In this document: piece after piece, positions 46,845 to 56,808 of the stretch | Layout of the letters: the number at the start of each line of letters is the position of its first letter | How positions within the stretch are numbered: position 1 is the stretch's first letter | Source: Corynebacterium sp. CNCTC7651 | GTDB lineage: Bacteria; Actinomycetota; Actinomycetes; Mycobacteriales; Mycobacteriaceae | Reading direction: 5' to 3' | NCBI RefSeq assembly: GCF_021496665.1 | Contig: NZ_CP071246.1 | Coordinates: 1,426,001 to 1,490,000 of the forward strand | Length of the DNA stretch: 64,000 bases | Made by a program: the position numbers and the translations under genes | Notes under the pieces: model-generated | What the model saw: the letters and a program-made list of their open reading frames with translations, nothing else | What the model was told of the DNA's origin: nothing | Database searches by the model: none

Positions 46845-47584
46845 GCTTCGGGAGCTACGTGTGGCGCGACGGCGCATTCGTCGAGCGCGAACCGTCCGCC
46901 GGCCCCTTCGCCGTCGCCGACTCCTGGCGCCACTCCCGCGGCCGCACCAACGGCCTCGATCTGCACCTCGCGCGCTTCGAGCGCACCGCCGGGCCGCTGC
47001 CGGTGAGCTTCGTCGATGCCATGCTCGCGCTCTTGGACCCCGAAACCGAGCTCTTCCCCCGCATCGCGCTTGTTTCCGGGCTTTTGCTTTTCGACGTTCG
47101 CCCCGCACCCCCAGCCCGCGAAACCACCCGCTTGACCTGGGTTGACGCACCGGATCCGCGGACGCAGCCCCTGGTCAAGGGGCCGGATTTTGGTTCGCTC
47201 GCCGAGTACCGCCAGCGGTTCATGCTCCCGGGCACGGACGACGTTGTGATCTGCGAGCACGGCGCGGCCGCAGAAACGACCACCGGCGCGCTGGTGGCGT
47301 GGGATGGCGAGACACTTTTTGTCCCCGACGGTGTCTTCCTACCCAGTGTCACCATGGATCAGGTTGTTGCGAGGGCTGGGGCGCTTGGAGTGAGCGTCGA
47401 AAAGCGAAAGCTCACCCTTGATCTGGTAGCGCGGCAGCCGCTGTGGTTCCTGAACTCGCTGCACGGCGTGAGCCCGGTGAGCGAGGTGCGTGTGGGGCGC
47501 GACGTGCTCACGCCGCCTGCGCACCCCGACTCCGCCGAGTGGCAGCGCTGGTGGTGGGGCGAGTTCCGCCAGCGGGCGCGCTAG
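46838..47584 (+). CDS. pabC: aminodeoxychorismate lyase (class IV aminotransferase fold)
   Basis: Converts aminodeoxychorismate to 4-aminobenzoate and pyruvate with PLP. GTG 46838 (VLSFGSYVWRDGAFVEREPSAGPFAV) overlaps the end of pabAB; no better start is available, as frames further up lie inside pabAB. It has 248 residues. The PLP Lys is probably in QPLVKGPDFGSLAEYRQRF (about 107); the cofactor-binding region is EHGAAAETTTGALVAWDG, with LPSVTMDQVV after. It forms a two-gene PABA unit with pabAB. Its stop overlaps the converging UvrA-like gene by 4 bp. Confidence 0.9.
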   Translation: MLSFGSYVWRDGAFVEREPSAGPFAVADSWRHSRGRTNGLDLHLARFERTAGPLPVSFVDAMLALLDPETELFPRIALVSGLLLFDVRPAPPARETTRLTWVDAPDPRTQPLVKGPDFGSLAEYRQRFMLPGTDDVVICEHGAAAETTTGALVAWDGETLFVPDGVFLPSVTMDQVVARAGALGVSVEKRKLTLDLVARQPLWFLNSLHGVSPVSEVRVGRDVLTPPAHPDSAEWQRWWWGEFRQRAR

Positions 47585-49992
47585 CCGGCACGTTGGCAGA
47601 GCACGCGGCCCGTGGCCGTGTCCAGCGAGGCCACCTCGGCCGGGGTTCCGTCCGCGATGATGCGGCCGCCCTCGGCACCGGCACCCGGCCCCATCTCGAT
47701 GATGCGGTCGGCCTGCGCGAGGACATCGAGGTTGTGCTCGACCACGATCACGGTCTGGCCCACGTCCACCAGCGAGTTCAGCTCAGCCACCAGCAGCTCC
47801 ACGTCCGCTGGGTGTAGGCCGGTGGTCGGTTCGTCGAGGAGGTACACCGTGTGGCCGCCGCGCGAATTGCGGGACCGCTGCAGCTCGGTGGCCAGCTTGA
47901 TGCGCTGGGCCTCGCCGCCCGAGAGCTCCGGCGCGCCCTGCCCGAGGCGCAGATAACCCAGCCCGACGGCCTGCAGGGTCTCCACCGCGCGCAGGACCTT
48001 CGGCTCCTCCGCGAAGACGCCCGCTGCCTCATCCACGGTGAGGTCCAGCACCTCCGCGATGTTCAAGCCCTGCCACGTCACCTCGAGCGTCTCCTCGTTG
48101 TAGCGCGCGCCGCCGCAATGCGGGCAGGTGGTGTAAGAGCCGGGCAGAAACACCAACTCCACCTCGATCTTGCCGGCGCCGCCGCACGTCGGACATTGGC
48201 CCTGCTTCACGTTGTACGAAAACCGCGACACGGTCCACTTGCGACGCTTCGCCTCATCCTGCGCGGCAAAGAGCTTCCGGACACCGTCGAAAAGCCCTGT
48301 GTATGTGGCCAAGGTGGATCGCGGCGTGCGCCCGATCGGCGCTTGGGTGATCTGCACAACGCGGCTGACCTCATCAAAGCCGGCTTGTGCGCCAACGCTG
48401 AACGCAGCGCCCTCGTCCACCTCATCCGCTTGATCCTCATCGGTCACCGCGGATGCGCCTTCGCGCAAGACTGAAGCCAGGACGGTGCTGACCAGCGTGG
48501 ACTTGCCGGACCCGGACACCCCCGCCACCGCGGTGAACTGGCCGAGGCCGAACTCCACGTCGAGGTTGTCGATTGTGCGCGCATTGATGCCTTGCAGGGA
48601 AAGGGAGGCAAATGGCGCCCGGGGAGCGTCGTTAAGCAGAAGCTCCCTGTTGTTCAGCGCACGCGCCGTGGGAGTGTCAGCCTGATACTCCCCCACCGGG
48701 CCGGAGTAGACGACCTTGCCGCCGCGCTCGCCGGCAAACGGGCCGACGTCCACCAGCCAATCGGCCTGCGCCACGAGATCCATGTCATGCTCCACCAGCA
48801 GCACCGAATTACCCGCGGCGACGAACTGGCGGCAGATGTCCAGCACCGCGCCCCGCTCCGCTGGGTGCAGGCCCGCCGAGGGCTCGTCGAGCACGTAAGC
48901 CACTCCGAAAAGCCCTGAGCGCAGCTGCGCAGCCAGGCGGATTCGCTGGAGCTCGCCTCCGCTCAAGCTTCTCGACGGTCGATCCAGACTCAAATGCCCC
49001 AGCCCAAGATCCAGCGCCGACTGTAGCGCCGGGAGAATCTGCTTGAGCAGCAACGCCTCCGCGGTGTTCGGGGCCGGCGACTGCGCGGCGAGGAGTTCGT
49101 GGACGCGGTCGAGTTGCAGTGCCCCGAGTTCGTCGATCGGAAGCCCTGCGTAGGTGACCTCGAGCGCACGCGGGTTCAGCCGCCGGCCGTGGCACGTGGG
49201 GCAGGTGCGCGTCTCCATGAACGACAAGACACGCTTGCGCAGCGTATCCGACTGCGTCTCCGCGAGCGTGTGCGTCAGGTAGCTCGCCACCGAGCGCCAC
49301 GTGCCCTCATAGTTGCGCTGGATCTGGTCCGCACCCCGCAGGGGCTTTACGGTGACGACGGGGCGTTCTTCCGTGAACAAGATCCATTCCCGGTCCTCTT
49401 CCGGCAGGTCTTGCCACGGCGAATCAAGGTCGTAACCCAGCGTCTGCAGAATATCGTGGAAGTTCTTGCCCGCCCACGCGCCGGGCCACGCGGCGATGGC
49501 GCCCTCTTCAATCGACTTCGTCGGGTCCGGCACCATCGTCGCTTCCGTGGGCTCGTGCACCACACCCGTGCCCTGGCAGGTCGGGCACATCCCCTCCGGG
49601 GTGTTCGGCGAGAACGAGTCGGAATACAAACCGTGCGGGTTGTCGCCGGCGCGGGAATAGAGCAGCCGGATGCTGTTCGACAGCGCCGAGACCGTGCCCA
49701 CCGTCGATCGTGCTCCTCCACCAGAGGTGGACTGCTCGAGCGCAACCGTCGGCGGCAATCCTTCTACCTGGCTTACCTGCGGATCCACCGCCGAGCCGAT
49801 CAGCCTCCGCGCGAACGGCGCCACCGACTCGAAGTAGCGGCGCTGGCCCTCGCCGTGAATCGTGCCGAACGCCAGCGACGACTTCCCAGACCCGCTCACA
49901 CCAGTCACCGCCACAAGTTTGCCGCGCGGAATATCTACGTCGACATTCTTGAGGTTGTGCAGGTGTGCGTCACGGATCTCAATGCCAGTCAT
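47581..49992 (-). CDS. UvrA-like ABC ATPase (class II UvrA paralogue)
   Basis: Tandem ABC ATPase of the UvrA family but only 803 residues, against about 940 for true UvrA; the UvrB-binding insertion is missing, as in UvrA2 proteins tied to drug or DNA-damage tolerance. ATG 49992 ([24 protein letters not shown]). Two Walker A motifs ([14 protein letters not shown] and [13 protein letters not shown]), two signatures ([33 protein letters not shown]) and Walker [14 protein letters not shown] are present. Zinc-binding [21 protein letters not shown] and [14 protein letters not shown] with [10 protein letters not shown] are also seen. It stands alone between pabC and a secreted protein. Confidence 0.9.
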   Translation of the reverse strand: MTGIEIRDAHLHNLKNVDVDIPRGKLVAVTGVSGSGKSSLAFGTIHGEGQRRYFESVAPFARRLIGSAVDPQVSQVEGLPPTVALEQSTSGGGARSTVGTVSALSNSIRLLYSRAGDNPHGLYSDSFSPNTPEGMCPTCQGTGVVHEPTEATMVPDPTKSIEEGAIAAWPGAWAGKNFHDILQTLGYDLDSPWQDLPEEDREWILFTEERPVVTVKPLRGADQIQRNYEGTWRSVASYLTHTLAETQSDTLRKRVLSFMETRTCPTCHGRRLNPRALEVTYAGLPIDELGALQLDRVHELLAAQSPAPNTAEALLLKQILPALQSALDLGLGHLSLDRPSRSLSGGELQRIRLAAQLRSGLFGVAYVLDEPSAGLHPAERGAVLDICRQFVAAGNSVLLVEHDMDLVAQADWLVDVGPFAGERGGKVVYSGPVGEYQADTPTARALNNRELLLNDAPRAPFASLSLQGINARTIDNLDVEFGLGQFTAVAGVSGSGKSTLVSTVLASVLREGASAVTDEDQADEVDEGAAFSVGAQAGFDEVSRVVQITQAPIGRTPRSTLATYTGLFDGVRKLFAAQDEAKRRKWTVSRFSYNVKQGQCPTCGGAGKIEVELVFLPGSYTTCPHCGGARYNEETLEVTWQGLNIAEVLDLTVDEAAGVFAEEPKVLRAVETLQAVGLGYLRLGQGAPELSGGEAQRIKLATELQRSRNSRGGHTVYLLDEPTTGLHPADVELLVAELNSLVDVGQTVIVVEHNLDVLAQADRIIEMGPGAGAEGGRIIADGTPAEVASLDTATGRVLCQRAG

Positions 49993-50088
49993 TGGCCCGA
50001 GTGTACGGAAGACCGCGGGGGTGATTCGCTGCTCCGCGTCCTCGGACAAGCTCACGGGTCGACGGCGCTCGCCCACCCCTCGTGTCTC

Positions 50089-50721
50089 TTACCTCTCCGC
50101 GTACGTAGGCGTGACCGTCGGGATTTCTACGAGGTCCCTCTTGCGCGCCGGCATCGGCAAGGTGTTCCGCGACTGTGTGACGGCACGGTTCCCAAGCGGC
50201 GCCTCCAGTGTGACTACCATGCTGCGGCCGACGGCCAATGCGATGCACGCGTCCGGACCACCCTTGGGAGCACCGGAGTACAACGTGATGTTCACGGCCG
50301 TTGGGGATTCGCGCACCTGGACGTACTCCCCCGAGCACTCCGGCACGCCTGCCGTGTAAAAGATCCGGACCGCGTTAGGGTTGCCCTCCACACGTTCCCA
50401 CCTATCCCATTCCGTCTTGGATACCAGGCGAAGGTCTCGCCGCAGTGGGGCATCAGTATCCCGGCGCGCCGGACCGGTGGGCTGGGTTGCGGGCAGGGTG
50501 GTGGGCTGCAATGAGGTTGCTAGCGTTGTGGCTGCTAGCGTTGTGGCTGCTAGCGTTGTGGCTGCTTGGGCTGTGGTCGCTTGGGCTGTGGTCGCTTGGG
50601 AGGAGCCGTCGGCACGTGACGATCCCGGCGCCACGACCGCCGCTACCAGCCCAATCACGGTGAAGAGCGCAGCGATGGTTGCGAGGATCTGCTCCACTGG
50701 GAGCGGAAAGTTAGGGCGCAT
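50089..50721 (-). CDS. membrane-anchored secreted protein, single Cys-domain
   Basis: Paralogue of the protein at 44.1 kb, 210 residues. ATG 50721 ([33 protein letters not shown]) gives an N-terminal anchor. Residues about 35-75 form a Thr/Ala linker made of ATTLA and QATTA repeats. One domain follows (about 110-185: [26 protein letters not shown] to [14 protein letters not shown]), with both Cys and the Pro-Leu-Gly-Asn-Arg end. On the minus strand TAGCAT lies nine bases before the ATG, so the transcript may be nearly leaderless. Longer in-frame starts run into the repeat array and are rejected. It lies between the UvrA paralogue and the array. Confidence 0.7.
   Translation of the reverse strand: MRPNFPLPVEQILATIAALFTVIGLVAAVVAPGSSRADGSSQATTAQATTAQAATTLAATTLAATTLATSLQPTTLPATQPTGPARRDTDAPLRRDLRLVSKTEWDRWERVEGNPNAVRIFYTAGVPECSGEYVQVRESPTAVNITLYSGAPKGGPDACIALAVGRSMVVTLEAPLGNRAVTQSRNTLPMPARKRDLVEIPTVTPTYAER
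50515..50600 (-). repeat. coding 15-bp minisatellite (Ala-Thr-Thr-Leu-Ala)
   Basis: Three or more near-perfect 15-bp units (GCTAGCGTTGTGGCT on plus) and two related 15-bp units (TTGGGCTGTGGTCGC) encode five-residue repeats in the linker of the secreted protein. The frame is kept whatever the copy number. Confidence 0.8.
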
Positions 50722-50775
50722 ACTTTGAGATGCTAGCTCCGAGCAGCTCATTGTTTCGGGGCGGCATTCCGCCGC

Positions 50776-51361
50776 GCGGAAAACCCTCAACTCTCACGTC
50801 AAGGTTCTCCGCAGTGCGGAAAACCCTCAATTCTCACGTCGAGGTTCTCCGCAGTGTGGAACCCGGCGGTAAGTTCCGCCGTGTGGAAAACTCTCAACTC
50901 TCACGTGAACGTTCTCCGCAGTGCGGAAAACCCTCAAGTCTCACGTCAAGGTTCTCTGCAGTGCGGAACCCGGCGGAAAATTCCGCCGTGGTGAAAACCC
51001 TCAACTCTCACGTCAAGGTTCTCCGCAGTGCGGAAAACCCTCAATTCTCACGTGAACGTTCTCCGCCGTGCGGAACCCGGCGGTAAGTTCCGCCGTGCGG
51101 AAAACCCTCAAGTCTCACGTAAGGTTCTCCGCAATGCGGAAAACCCGCAAGTCTCACGTCAAGGTTCTCCGCAGTGCGGAAAACCCTCAACTCTCACGTC
51201 AAGGTTCTCCGCAGTGCGGAACCGGCGGAAAGTTCCGCCGTGTGGAAAACTCTCAACTCTCACGTGAACGTTCTCCGCCGTGTGGAAAACTCTCAACTCT
51301 CACGTGAACGTTCTCCGCAGTGCGGAAAACCCTCAAGTCTCACGTCAAGGTTCTACGCCGT
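50776..51361. repeat. two-unit tandem repeat array, 12 long and 4 short units
   Basis: 586 bp are fully accounted for by repeats. Long units are 40 bp (one is 39), beginning GCGGAAAACCCTCAA and ending GGTTCTCCGCAGT. Short units are 27 bp (one 26), GCGGAACCCGGCGG then TAAGTTCCGCCGT. The order is LLS LLS LLS LLLS LLL, starting at 50776, 50816, 50856(S), 50883, 50923, 50963(S), 50990, 51030, 51070(S), 51097, 51136, 51176, 51216(S), 51242, 51282 and 51322. Unit junctions often form the palindrome TCCGCAGTGCGGA, and short units contain GGCGG/CCGCC dyads. Long units vary at a few positions (CACGTCAAGG or CACGTGAACG). It is not coding, since 40-bp steps change frame, and no adjacent protein is an obvious partner. 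Confidence 0.93.
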
Positions 51362-51377
51362 GCGGAAATAGCGTCGC

Positions 51378-53592
51378 TCAAATGTTGCGGATGGACATCA
51401 TGCCTTGCCGCCGAGCGATCAGGCTTTGGATGATGATGGCCCCTGCACCAAGGCCGACACCGATCAGATCGGTGGACAAATCCGGTGCCATCAAAGTCAG
51501 GGCAGCTGCCGCAAAGAGGATCCGGATGATTGGGTTCACGTTGACCATGAAGTGGCCCTCGACGGCGACAGAGAGCAGCAGCACGCCAACCACACCGGTG
51601 ATGGCCACGGTGATCGCCTGTGCGGCGTTGACATCTTGGAGCAGCATCGCCGGGTTGAAGACAAAGATGAACGGAATGATATATCCGGCGAGAGACAGCT
51701 TCATCGATTGGAAACCTGTCTTCACTGGGTCCGCGCCAGATAGTCCAGCGGCGGCAAATGAGGCGAGCGCCACAGGCGGAGTGATGTTTGCAAAGAGGCC
51801 GAAGTAGAACACGAACAGGTGGGCAACCAGTGGCTCAATACCCAGCTGGCCGAGGGCGGGCGCCGCCATCGTCGCGGTGATTCACTGGGTCCGCGCCAGA
51901 TAGTCCAGCGGCGGCAAATGAGGCGAGCGCCACAGGCGGAGTGATGTTTGCAAAGAGGCCGAAGTAGAACACGAACAGGTGGGCAACCAGTGGCTCAATA
52001 CCCAGCTGGCCGAGGGCGGGCGCCGCCATCGTCGCGGTGATGATGTACGTCGGGATGGAAGGCAGACCCATGCCGAGGATGATGCAGGCGATCATGGTGA
52101 GAATTAGCGAGAACAACAGATTGCCCGCGCCGATGGTCACGATGGCGTTCGCCAGCTTCACACCAAAGCCGGTGAGGGTGACCACGCCGACGATGATGCC
52201 AACCGCGGCACACGCCACGGAAACCGAGACGGAGGTCTTTGCGCCGTCTGCGAGCGAATCAACGATGTCCTTAAGGCTCATGCGGGTCGTGCTTCGCAGC
52301 TGTGCGACAACCAAGGTGACAAGGATGGTGAGCAACGCGGACAGCAGAATGGTGCGGCCCGAGAAAAAGAGCATGTAGATGAGGAAGATCAGCGGGATCA
52401 TGAGGTGCCCGCGTTCCTTCATGACGTCCATCACCGCCGGAAGGTTCTCGCGGGAAATGCCTTTCAGCCCATCGCGGGTTGCGCGAAGGTGCACCTGAGC
52501 AATGACACCGAGGTAGTACAGCAGCGCCGGGATGAGGGCAGCGATTGCGATGTCGCGGTACGGCATGCCGAGGGTTTCAGCCATGATGAAGGCGGCGGCG
52601 CCCATGACCGGCGGGAGAATCTGGCCGCCCACCGACGCAGATGCCTCGACTGCGCCGGCGAACACCGGCTTGTATCCAACGCGCTTCATCAGCGGAATGG
52701 TGAATGCGCCGGTGGTCACCACGTTTGCAACTGCGGCACCGTTAATCGAACCGAGGAAGCCGGAAGCCACGACGGCAACTTTTGCCGGGCCGCCGCGGGA
52801 CTGGCCGGCCAACGCGAGAGCGATGTCGTTGAAGAATTGGCCCATGCCGGATTTCTGCAGAACAGCACCGAACAACACGAACAGGAAGATGTAGGACGCG
52901 GCCACGCCAATGGCGGTGCCGAAGATGCCTTCGGTGGTCAGGTACAGGAAGTTGAACGTCGCATCCCAGTCGTACCCGCGGTGACGGAACATGCCCGGGA
53001 TCTGCCGGCCAAAGACGGCGTAGAGCAGGAAGAGCACACCCAACACCGGCAGCGCCCAACCCGAAATTCGGCGTGCGGCCTCCAGCACAAGCAGCACCAA
53101 GATTCCGGCCATGATCACGTCCCACATCTCGGGGACGCCAGCGCGGCGCACGATGTCGTCGTAATTCACGTACACATACACCGCAGTCGCGATGGACAGT
53201 GCGATGAGGATGATGTCGTAGAACGGGATCTTCGTTCTCGATGCTTTCCGCACCGGCGGGTACAACGCGAACCCGAGAGTCAGCATCATCGCGACGTGGA
53301 TCGAACGGTGCACAAGCACCGGAGGCGTGCCAAAGTACGCGGTCCACATGTGGTACAGCGACACCACTACCGCGAAGATCGTGATTGCCAGGGTCAGCGG
53401 GCGAGACGTAAAACTGCGTAAGCGGGATTCACGGTCAAACTCCTCAAGAATTCGCTGCGTGTCCTCTTCGCTGACCGGGGTCGCCAACGCGCCGTCAGGC
53501 AGCGCGCCGTCCGCGGTATCGGAAGTGAGTGTTGGTGCCGCTCCAGTGTTCGGCCCGAGCCCGTCGCCCGGGTTTGTGATTTTCGAAGACAT
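51378..53592 (-). pseudogene. TRAP transporter fused permease (TAXI type), interrupted by a 160-bp duplication
   Basis: Membrane permease with the small (DctQ-like) and large (DctM-like) subunits fused, as in TRAP-TAXI importers driven by ion gradients. ATG 53592 (MSSKITNPGDGLGPNTGAAPT). The N-terminal about 85 residues are cytoplasmic, then many spans; family motifs are GFLGSINGAAVANVVTTGAFTIPLMKRVGY (about 300-330), VGGQILPPVMGAAAFIMAE and MGLPSIPTYIITATMAAP. An exact 160-bp tandem repeat shifts the frame, so reading stops early at 51835 and the end (ALGQLGIEPLVAHLFVFYFG to MMSIRNI) is in another frame to 51378. Without it the protein is about 684 residues. It lies downstream of DUF1850 and the TAXI binding protein. 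Confidence 0.9.
51721..52040. repeat. perfect 160-bp tandem duplication in the TRAP permease
   Basis: 51721-51880 is repeated exactly as 51881-52040. No mismatch was seen across the unit. 160 is not a multiple of three. Confidence 0.97.
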
Positions 53593-53617
53593 GGTGGAAA
53601 TCTCTCTACTTCTTACG

Positions 53618-54094
53618 TCATGTGACCTGTGCCCGCAGGAACCTGCGGTCGGAAAATTCATGTGCGATCACGGTCTCGGGCCGCGGGGTGTTGTACGAGA
53701 TGGTGAGGGTGTGCTGCGTGTCGTTGGAGTGCACCCACGTGAGCTCAGGAACCTCGCGCTCAAGGTCGCTGATGTGGATGACACCATTTTCAATCGAGGT
53801 TGTGCCCCCGATGTCCGCCGGTGCTCCCGCGCCGTAGGACTTCAGGTACACGTCTGTGAGTTCAAACTGGGTGCCGTCAATGCGGTAGACCTCGGCCCAC
53901 GGAGTCTTTTCGATGGAATGAATCCAGCGAAGTTCTATCTCCGCCACCTCACGGGCAGGCACATCAACAAACACCTCGCCGGAGCGCTGGTCCGAAACAA
54001 CTAAGTGGTGCCGCCAGAGCCCTGAAACCAGGGCAGCCACCAGCAGTAAGGCCAGCGCAAGTACCGCTAGAAGTGCACCGACTTTCCGGCTCAT
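53618..54094 (-). CDS. DUF1850 domain protein of the TAXI-TRAP operon
   Basis: Membrane-anchored protein of 158 residues with one N-terminal span (GALLAVLALALLLVAALVSGLW) and an external DUF1850 domain (VAEIELRWIHSIEKTPWAEVYRIDGTQFELTDVYLKSYGAG). DUF1850 genes commonly sit beside TAXI-type TRAP permeases, but the role is unknown; an accessory subunit is likely. It lies 48 bp after the binding protein and 25 bp before the permease. Confidence 0.88.
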   Translation of the reverse strand: MSRKVGALLAVLALALLLVAALVSGLWRHHLVVSDQRSGEVFVDVPAREVAEIELRWIHSIEKTPWAEVYRIDGTQFELTDVYLKSYGAGAPADIGGTTSIENGVIHISDLEREVPELTWVHSNDTQHTLTISYNTPRPETVIAHEFSDRRFLRAQVT

Positions 54095-54142
54095 ATTCCA
54101 GCGGCCGTTGCTAGACCAGCGACACCCAACGCTCAGCGCTTG

Positions 54143-55165
54143 TTAGAGCGCGCCGACCTCCTCGAAGTAGCGGCGTGCACCCGGGTGAAGCTCCGTAGCC
54201 AAGCCGTCCTCGACGGATTCGAGGGTGATGCCCTTCGCTGCGTTGTGGGCGGAGTGGATCTCATCGAGGTTCTCGAAGAGTGCCTTGGTGATGGCGTACA
54301 CCTGATCGTCGGAAAGGCTCGGGGAAACCAGCAGCTGGTTGGTGATTGCTGCCGTGGGCACGTCCTCAGCTTCGTCGTACGTGCCGCCCGGGATGGCGGA
54401 CTTGTCGAAGAACGGGTACTTCTTCAACAGGGCATCCATGCCAGCGCCCTCAATTGGCACAACCACAACGTCTTCGGTGGTGACCAGGTCCATGACAGAG
54501 GAGTTCGGCAGGCCGGAGGTAACGAACGCAGCGTCGATCTGGCCGTTCTTCATCTGGTCGATGGCATCGGAGTAGGACAGGAAGTCCTCATTGATGTCGT
54601 CGTAGTTCATGCCGTGGGCGTCCAAGATCATCTGTGCGTTGAGCTCCACGCCGGAGTTCTTGTCGCCCACGCCAACACGCTTGCCGCGCAGGTCCTCGAC
54701 GGACTTGATGCCGGACTTGGAAGTGGTCACAATCTGCACGTAGTTCGGGTACAGCGCGGTGATGGCCTTCAGCTCGTTGACCTTGCCCTTGCCCTCGAAC
54801 GGGCCGGTGCCATCGATTGCCTGGCGGGTAGCGTCACCCATCGCGAACGCGACCTCGGCGTTGCCGTCAACCAGGAGCTGGATGTTCTCCACGGACGCAC
54901 CGGTCGCCTGTACCGAAGAATCGGCGCCGAGCTCGCGGTTGAGAATCTGGGACATCGTTGCACCGATTTGGTAGTACGGGCCGGACGTGCCACCGGTTGC
55001 AATGGTGACAAAGTCGATGTTCGCGTCAGTAGAACCCGCCGTGCTGTCGGTCCCCTTGGTCTCGTTGGTGGCGCTCGGCGCGGCGGTGTTGTTGCCCGAA
55101 TCCGAGCAGCCTGCCAGGACGAGAGAACCAGCCACGATAACTGCGGCAATGGCGCGAGTACGCAT
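54143..55165 (-). CDS. TAXI-family TRAP transporter substrate-binding lipoprotein
   Basis: Extracytoplasmic binding protein of a TRAP-TAXI importer. It has 340 residues, starting MRTRAIAAVIVAGSLVLAGCSDSG behind AAGGAG; the lipobox LAGC marks Cys20 for lipid attachment. The TAXI motif is visible in DFVTIATGGTSGPYYQIGATMSQILN (about 50-75), followed by VQATGASVENIQLLVDGNAEVAFAMGD. The ligand is not predictable; TAXI proteins bind glutamate, 2-oxoglutarate or other carboxylates. It is the first gene of the three-gene transporter unit. Confidence 0.93.
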   Translation of the reverse strand: MRTRAIAAVIVAGSLVLAGCSDSGNNTAAPSATNETKGTDSTAGSTDANIDFVTIATGGTSGPYYQIGATMSQILNRELGADSSVQATGASVENIQLLVDGNAEVAFAMGDATRQAIDGTGPFEGKGKVNELKAITALYPNYVQIVTTSKSGIKSVEDLRGKRVGVGDKNSGVELNAQMILDAHGMNYDDINEDFLSYSDAIDQMKNGQIDAAFVTSGLPNSSVMDLVTTEDVVVVPIEGAGMDALLKKYPFFDKSAIPGGTYDEAEDVPTAAITNQLLVSPSLSDDQVYAITKALFENLDEIHSAHNAAKGITLESVEDGLATELHPGARRYFEEVGAL

Positions 55166-55297
55166 GATGACTCCTTGCTGTTGAGCTACAAAACGATCGA
55201 CACCCCATCAATGTGAGCTGTGCGTACCTGCACCCTAACAGTGATTCGCATCTCACAGGCAAACTCCGACGTAATTGCGGCAAATTAGTTCGCACGC

Positions 55298-55335
55298 AAA
55301 AAACACCGCCTGCCGAGCGCGGGCTCGGGGCGGTG
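55298..55335 (-). terminator. Rho-independent terminator of pyk
   Basis: A strong hairpin of CACCGCC + CCGAGC with GCTCGG + GGCGGTG (55304-55335, TG bulge, 4-nt loop) is followed on the minus strand by TTTTTT (complement of 55298-55303). It lies about 30 bp past the pyk stop. The 11-mer GCTTTCCGACG starts at 55335 on the plus strand. Confidence 0.85.
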
Positions 55336-55366
55336 CTTTCCGACGTTCGTTTATAACCGCAAGGGT

Positions 55367-56797
55367 CTAGAACTGCGGGTTACGAGTATCCTCACCCAGC
55401 TGGTGCACGTGGATGGTGTTCGTGGTGCCGGAAACCCCCGGCGGGATGCCCGCGACAACAACCATGGTGTCGCCAATGTTGTACTCGTCGATCGAAAGCA
55501 GGGACTCATCGACAGTGCGGAGCATGTCGTCGGTGTCGTGCACCTCCGGGCAGAGGAAGGTCTCCACGCCCCAGGTCACCGCCAGCTGGGAACGCACCTG
55601 CTGCACCGGCGTGAACACCAGCAGCGGCAGGTCCGGGTGCAGGCGTGCCACGCGGCGTGCCGTGTCGCCGGAGGTGGTGAAAGTAACGATCGCGCGGGCG
55701 TTCAGGCGGTTCGCAATGTCGTTCGCGGAGAAGGAGATCACGCCGCGCTTGGTGCGCGGGATGTGGTTCAGCGGCGGCACAGTGCCCATGGTCTCCGCGG
55801 AGCGGACGATGCGCGCCATGGTACGGACAACGTTGTGCGGGTCCACACCCACCGAGGTCTCGCCGGAGAGCATGACGGCATCCGCGCCGTCGAGCACAGC
55901 GTTAGCCACGTCGGAAGCCTCCGCACGCGTCGGGCGGGAGTTCTCGATCATGGAGTCCAGCATCTGCGTAGCCACGATCACCGGCTTCGCGTTCTCGCGC
56001 GCGATCTGGATCACGCGCTTCTGTACCAGCGGCACCTGCTCGAGCGGGATCTCCACACCAAGGTCACCGCGGGCAACCATGATGGCGTCAAACGCCAGGA
56101 CGATGGACTCGAGCGCATCAACTGCCTCAGGCTTCTCCAGCTTCGCAATGACGGGCACGCGGCGGCCAACCTCGTCCATGATCTCGTGGACCAGGTCAAC
56201 GTCAGACGGGGAACGGACGAAGGACAGGGCGATCATGTCCACGCCCAAGCGCAGCGCGAAGCGGAGATCCTCCTTGTCCTTCTCGGACAGGGCCGGCACG
56301 GAAATGTCCATGCCCGGCAGGGACACGCCCTTGTTGTTGGACACCGGGCCACCCTCGGTGACGCGGCAGACGACATCGTTGCCGTCCACCTCGATGCACT
56401 CCAGGCCCACCTTGCCGTCGTCCACCAGCAGACGGTCGCCCGGCTTCGCGTCCTGGGCCAGGTTCTTGTACGTCGTCGAGACACGGTCGTGGGTGCCCTC
56501 GATATCGTCGACGGTGATGCGGACGATCTCGTCGGTCTCCCAATACGTCTTGCCGTCCCCCTCGAAGCGGCCGAGACGGATCTTCGGGCCCTGGAGGTCT
56601 GCCAGGATGCCGACGGCGTGGCCGGTCTCATCCGTCGCCTCGCGCACCCAGCGGTAGTTCTGCTCGTGGTCGGGGTAGTCACCGTGGGAGAAGTTCAGAC
56701 GGGCGACATCCATGCCGTCCCGAACAAGTCCCAGAATTGCGTCTTTGCTGGCCACTGCCGGGCCCAGCGTACATACGATCTTGGTTCTTCTGTCCAC
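55367..56797 (-). CDS. pyk: pyruvate kinase
   Basis: Converts phosphoenolpyruvate and ADP to pyruvate and ATP, the last glycolytic step. It has 476 residues, starting MDRRTKIVCTLGPAVASKDAILGLVRDGMDVARLNFSHGD. The TIM barrel carries the catalytic Lys in VIAKLEKPEAVDAL and metal ligands in IMVARGDLGVEIPLEQVP (about 233-250); then TRAEASDVANAVLDGADAVMLSGETSVG and a C-terminal regulatory domain (about 350-476). It is 11 bp after lgt and followed by a strong terminator. Confidence 0.97.
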   Translation of the reverse strand: MDRRTKIVCTLGPAVASKDAILGLVRDGMDVARLNFSHGDYPDHEQNYRWVREATDETGHAVGILADLQGPKIRLGRFEGDGKTYWETDEIVRITVDDIEGTHDRVSTTYKNLAQDAKPGDRLLVDDGKVGLECIEVDGNDVVCRVTEGGPVSNNKGVSLPGMDISVPALSEKDKEDLRFALRLGVDMIALSFVRSPSDVDLVHEIMDEVGRRVPVIAKLEKPEAVDALESIVLAFDAIMVARGDLGVEIPLEQVPLVQKRVIQIARENAKPVIVATQMLDSMIENSRPTRAEASDVANAVLDGADAVMLSGETSVGVDPHNVVRTMARIVRSAETMGTVPPLNHIPRTKRGVISFSANDIANRLNARAIVTFTTSGDTARRVARLHPDLPLLVFTPVQQVRSQLAVTWGVETFLCPEVHDTDDMLRTVDESLLSIDEYNIGDTMVVVAGIPPGVSGTTNTIHVHQLGEDTRNPQF

Positions 56798-56808
56798 GTC
56801 CCCCTAAC

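Noticed and set aside
50776-51361. CRISPR array
   Set aside because: Sequences between the palindromic parts are themselves repeated, unit lengths alternate between 40 and 27, and no cas gene is present.
50730-51807. Several overlapping plus-strand reading frames of 60-175 residues over the repeat array
   Set aside because: They consist of the repeat read in changing frames (40-bp period) and one runs antisense into the TRAP permease. No conserved start or ribosome-binding site.
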